Positions 60,852-64,000 of a stretch of 64,000 nucleotides of DNA are shown piece after piece. Every line of letters starts with the position of its first letter. The stretch's first letter is position 1. The position numbers and the translations under genes were made by a program. The DNA lies in contig JALIGW010000001.1 of NCBI GenBank assembly GCA_023053685.1, positions 229,354,434 to 229,418,433 on the forward strand. The letters run 5' to 3'. Source of the DNA: Diadophis punctatus similis. Its lineage: Eukaryota; Chordata; Lepidosauria; Squamata; Dipsadidae. The notes under the pieces were generated by a model, which did no database searches, was not told where the DNA came from, and worked only from the letters and a program-made list of their open reading frames with translations.

Positions 60852-60900
60852 CCGTGTGTGTGTGTTTGTGTGTGTTTGTGTGTGTTTGTTTTCGTGTGTG
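60852..60900. repeat. (GTGTGTTT)n-like GT-rich repeat
   Basis: GTGTGTGTTT units in tandem followed by a family B SINE. Confidence 0.8.
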
Positions 60901-61612
60901 CACCTTAAAGTCAGTATTGACTCCTGGTGACTGCCTGGACAAGTCTTGGCATTTTTGATGGCAAGAGTTTAGAAGTGGTTTGCTACTGCTTGCTTCCTCT
61001 GGCTGAGAGAGAGCGACTAAACTAAGGTCACCCAGCAGGCTTCATGCCCTAAGGCAGTGGTTCTCAACCTTCCTAATGCCGCGACCCTTTAATACAGTTC
61101 CTCGTGTTGTGGTGACCCCCAACCATAAAATAATAAAATTATTAGGAAACTCAGGGGTGGGTTCTAACTTACCTCACTGCAGGTTCGCTTCCTCCTGCAC
61201 TGCGTGGCTGCGCCTTGTGGGTGCGCATGCGCTTTGTGCATGCACGCATGCGCAGTGCGGAATTTTTTTAAAACAAAAAAAAGCCAAAAAACAAGATGGT
61301 GACGCATGCGCAGTGCCGGAAATTCGGCTTCTGCGTATGCTCAGAAGTTCCCATGGTACAGATATTTTTTTTTTGCAGTAGTCTATTTGCATGTGGGTGG
61401 ACCCACCTGGATGGAGACGGATAGAGGAACTGTGTCTCGGTTCCTAAGACCATCGGAAATATGTGTTGGTCTTAGGCGACCTCTGTGAAAATATCGTTCG
61501 ACCCCCAAAGGGGTCGCGACCCACAGGTTGAGAACCGCTGCCCTAAGGCAAGACTAGAGTTAGAGATCTCGCAGTTTCTAACCTGGTACCTTAATCGCTA
61601 CACCAAACGGAC
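60895..61612 (-). mobile_element. tRNA-derived SINE (family B) split by an hAT element
   Basis: TCAGTATTGACTCCTGGTGA and AGGTCACCCAGCAGGC left of the insertion; GACTAGAGTTAGAGATCTCG and head CTTAATCGCTACACCAAACG right of it. Confidence 0.8.
61055..61540 (+). mobile_element. hAT-type element, 'cagtggttctcaacc' family
   Basis: CAGTGGTTCTCAACCTTCCT and complementary AGGTTGAGAACCGCTG ends. Exact 8-bp duplication CCCTAAGG (61047-61054, 61541-61548). The interior includes GTGGGTTCTAACTTACC, resembling the start of the element at 43331, and a GCGCATGCG-rich segment. Confidence 0.9.
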
Positions 61613-63660
61613 TCGTTCCCATAGAAGATGTAATGAAGAGTACTACGTTGATAATAGAAATCATTAGCTAAAGTCTACTTTTAAGGAAAATCTGGAGAAG
61701 CTACAGCTAAACCTTTCAAATCAAAAAAGAAAAGTCCAGTTGCTGTGACTCACTTTCCAGAAAACTGACAATCATCATACATACACTTTAGAAAGAACAA
61801 TGCATGCCTGAGTGAAGCAATGAGACAGTATTTTAAAAACATCGAAGTCTTAGCTTTGAGATTTTTGATGCAAACCATGAAACCAGTTCCTTTTTTTCTT
61901 TAAATATTACACAAGAACAAAGAGGGAAATATACAAATATGTGATATCTTTTAGGTTTTGTCCTTTCTTTTGTCCTTTTTAATAATCTCAACTAAAGAAG
62001 CAAAACAATCCTCCTAAGGAACAAAACACACAAAGATATGTGTATGTGTTTGCTTCTTATCTATATGAATATAGGTCTCCCCTATCTCCCAAAATCAGCC
62101 TGAATCCACTGAAGTGAATTATTGCCAGTTGTACTAGTCAGTGGCCCTGGAAATTTGAATTCTTTGGGATTATCATCAGCAGTGTAAAAGAAACAGATAT
62201 TGGAATCTACCATGACTTTAATGTGGTTAAATTTCTTTCACTGTGTTGCTTAGTTTATGCTCACTTCTTAATATATAACATCTCACGAGTCCTGCATATA
62301 AGTAGAATGGAGCGCTACATGTCAAGATATCACCCTGAAGATATAAATAGTTCCTTAAATATTCCTATTTTGGCCCCTAAAATCATCCTAGAAGGGAGAG
62401 AGAGAAACTTACTTATTTGCTTAGATGGTGGCAGACATCCTTTTCATCTTATTTGCCAACTTACTGATTGAACATAAAGGTTTACAGAAATTCCAGATTG
62501 AAGTAGTTACTTTATTTCCCAGTTCTTTCCAAGGCAGGTAGGTGTTTTCATATCCATATGGTAGAAAATATTTGACAGTCTTAGTTTAATCCTGGTGGCC
62601 CTGATGTAAAAGAGTAACTTTTGGATATGCAACAGACTCAAGTTTCTGTTTGCTGAGAAGGCATTCCAGAGTTTCAACATGAAAGACCCTGCATCTCTCG
62701 GAGATCAATGGGAGTTGGGTTGCCAGAACAAATTAGAATTAATTAATTCTAAAAAATCCAGGAGCTGTTAATTTCAGCAAAGTTGGAGATACAGTTCTTC
62801 AATAGGAAGATTTCCTAGAGATAATAGGGTTTCTGACAAGATTTTTAACATAAAAAATAGCATTTTGAACTGAGCTCAGATAGATATCTGGCTATCTAAA
62901 GAAAGGTATTTTTGCTGGCCCTTTAAACATATCTTTTTTTGTTATTATGTACTGATCTTTGCAATGAAGTTTCCCTTCTGCCTTACCACTGATATCAGAT
63001 TCATTAATAGGCTACTTACTGTTGGTTTGCTTTATATATTAAACTCAACTACACTTACTTTACCACAAAGTACTCTTCATGGAATACATATATCAATATA
63101 AATGTATATTGTGGTTTATCATATTTACATTTTCCACTAGATTCTTTTTTAAAAAGCAGCATCTTAAACAGTAAAATGGTGAACCCTAAAGAATTTGTCT
63201 TTAACATACCATCTATCTAACTGATAGAGTAAATATAATCTCTTTTATGCTAATGTTGTTGGCTTCATGATACATATAACTGAGTTGTGGTTATGTATAT
63301 TTTTATTTCAGTCTTCAAAGTTAATTCTTGAATTCCACTATAGATCGATATACATTACAGTATCTTTAATTTTATAACATGCATGTTCTTCCTCCATATC
63401 ATTAATGGAAAACATTTGAGAATGTATTTTATTGTATGGCTTTAAACAAATCATTATTGAAAGAAACATATCTAGGTTTTTGTCTTTTAAGGATGCAGAA
63501 AAAAATGCTATCAAATCAGCTAAATGAAATCCCAAGGAAAGGAAATCTCCTTTTTGACGCACTAATTGTGGTGAAAATGCTGATTTGTATTCTGACTTCC
63601 TGTTTCTTCCGCACTGATTTTAATGGGCAGAGGTTCAGAACTCTAGGAATAGAGAAGGAA
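61613..63660. other. AP2A2 intron 2, no recognised feature
   Basis: AT-rich intron. AP2A2 exon 3, expected to start with GDKALDGYSKKKYVCK-type coding sequence, was not seen here. Confidence 0.45.
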
Positions 63661-63662
63661 GA

Positions 63663-63969
63663 TGTCAAAGTTCCAAGTAACACCCCCAACGAAAGAAAAC
63701 TCCGAGGCTTGAGTTTCTTCAAAGTTCCATTTTATTAGAGATGTCATATTGGCACATCTGGGAAAACCTGAATCAGAAAACTTCCGGTTTTCCACACCCA
63801 AAAGAAAGTTCAAGTCCCTGCCCCAGCACCCACATGTCCACCACATTGTCCAATCAATGCACCGTCCCAACTGGAGATGCCTCCCAGGCACACCCGTCCA
63901 GGTGCAGGGCAGAGTGATCTTGACTCTGGGAGAAAGGAATGTTATTTTGACTATAGTTCCCCACTCACA
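63663..63969 (-). mobile_element. possible LTR, minus strand
   Basis: On the minus strand it would start TGTGAGTGGGGAAC and end GGAACTTTGACA, with AATAAAATGGAAC-type polyadenylation sequence (complement at about 63728-63738). No matching target duplication was seen, and a SINE abuts the right end. Confidence 0.4.
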
Positions 63970-63971
63970 CA

Positions 63972-64000
63972 ATTTATTTATTTTGTGAGATTTATATACC
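63972..64000 (-). mobile_element. tRNA-derived SINE (family A, TTTA-tail subtype), cut by window edge
   Basis: TTTATTTATTTTGTGAGATT followed by TATATACC equals the left end of the copy at 23703-23964. Confidence 0.7.

Overview
The window is vertebrate nuclear DNA, most likely from a snake or a close squamate relative. It is AT-rich and intron-rich, and full of squamate-type repeats: tRNA-derived SINEs, CR1 LINE tails ending in AATAG or ATT microsatellites, L2-like LINEs, many short hAT-type elements with 8-bp target duplications, and long simple repeats. Species cannot be read from the sequence.

Two protein-coding genes are supported, arranged head to head. On the minus strand, seven coding exons (16054-38145) encode the N-terminal ~233 residues of CHID1 (chitinase domain-containing protein 1 / SI-CLP), including its start codon, signal peptide and the GH18-like barrel up to the strand ending in VIPPGVMPG. 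The C-terminal exons were not found in 1-16053 and probably lie beyond the left edge. On the plus strand, a CpG-rich promoter at about 45000-45760 leads into exon 1 (45454-45520) and exon 2 (58357-58425) of an AP-2 alpha adaptin. Adjacency to CHID1 makes it AP2A2 rather than AP2A1. Its remaining exons lie to the right of the window. The genes are not functionally linked as far as known: CHID1 is a secreted/lysosomal lectin-like protein and AP2A2 is a subunit of the clathrin adaptor of endocytosis. They share only a roughly 4-kb intergenic stretch.

Everything else is intron or intergenic DNA shaped by transposons. 1-16 kb (distal CHID1 intron): an hAT cohort, an LTR-like block with an acidic ORF, a CR1 inserted inside an L2-like element. 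16-38 kb: CHID1 exons separated by SINEs, TA-flanked inverted-repeat elements, a Penelope-like reverse transcriptase fossil (28.5-29.1 kb) carrying a 31-bp minisatellite, a solo LTR, two ATT arrays, and a Helitron helicase fossil (34.0-36.5 kb) broken by two later DNA transposons. 38-45 kb: foldback structures and the intergenic region. 45-58 kb (AP2A2 intron 1): L2, CR1 and another LINE whose tail is split by a clean solo LTR, then a near-perfect palindrome at 57.0 kb. 58-64 kb: intron 2 with further hAT elements.

No bacterial-type operon, CRISPR array, tRNA or rRNA gene was seen. The most unusual material is a set of foldback/palindromic structures, several built around microsatellites, and the layered fossil transposons.
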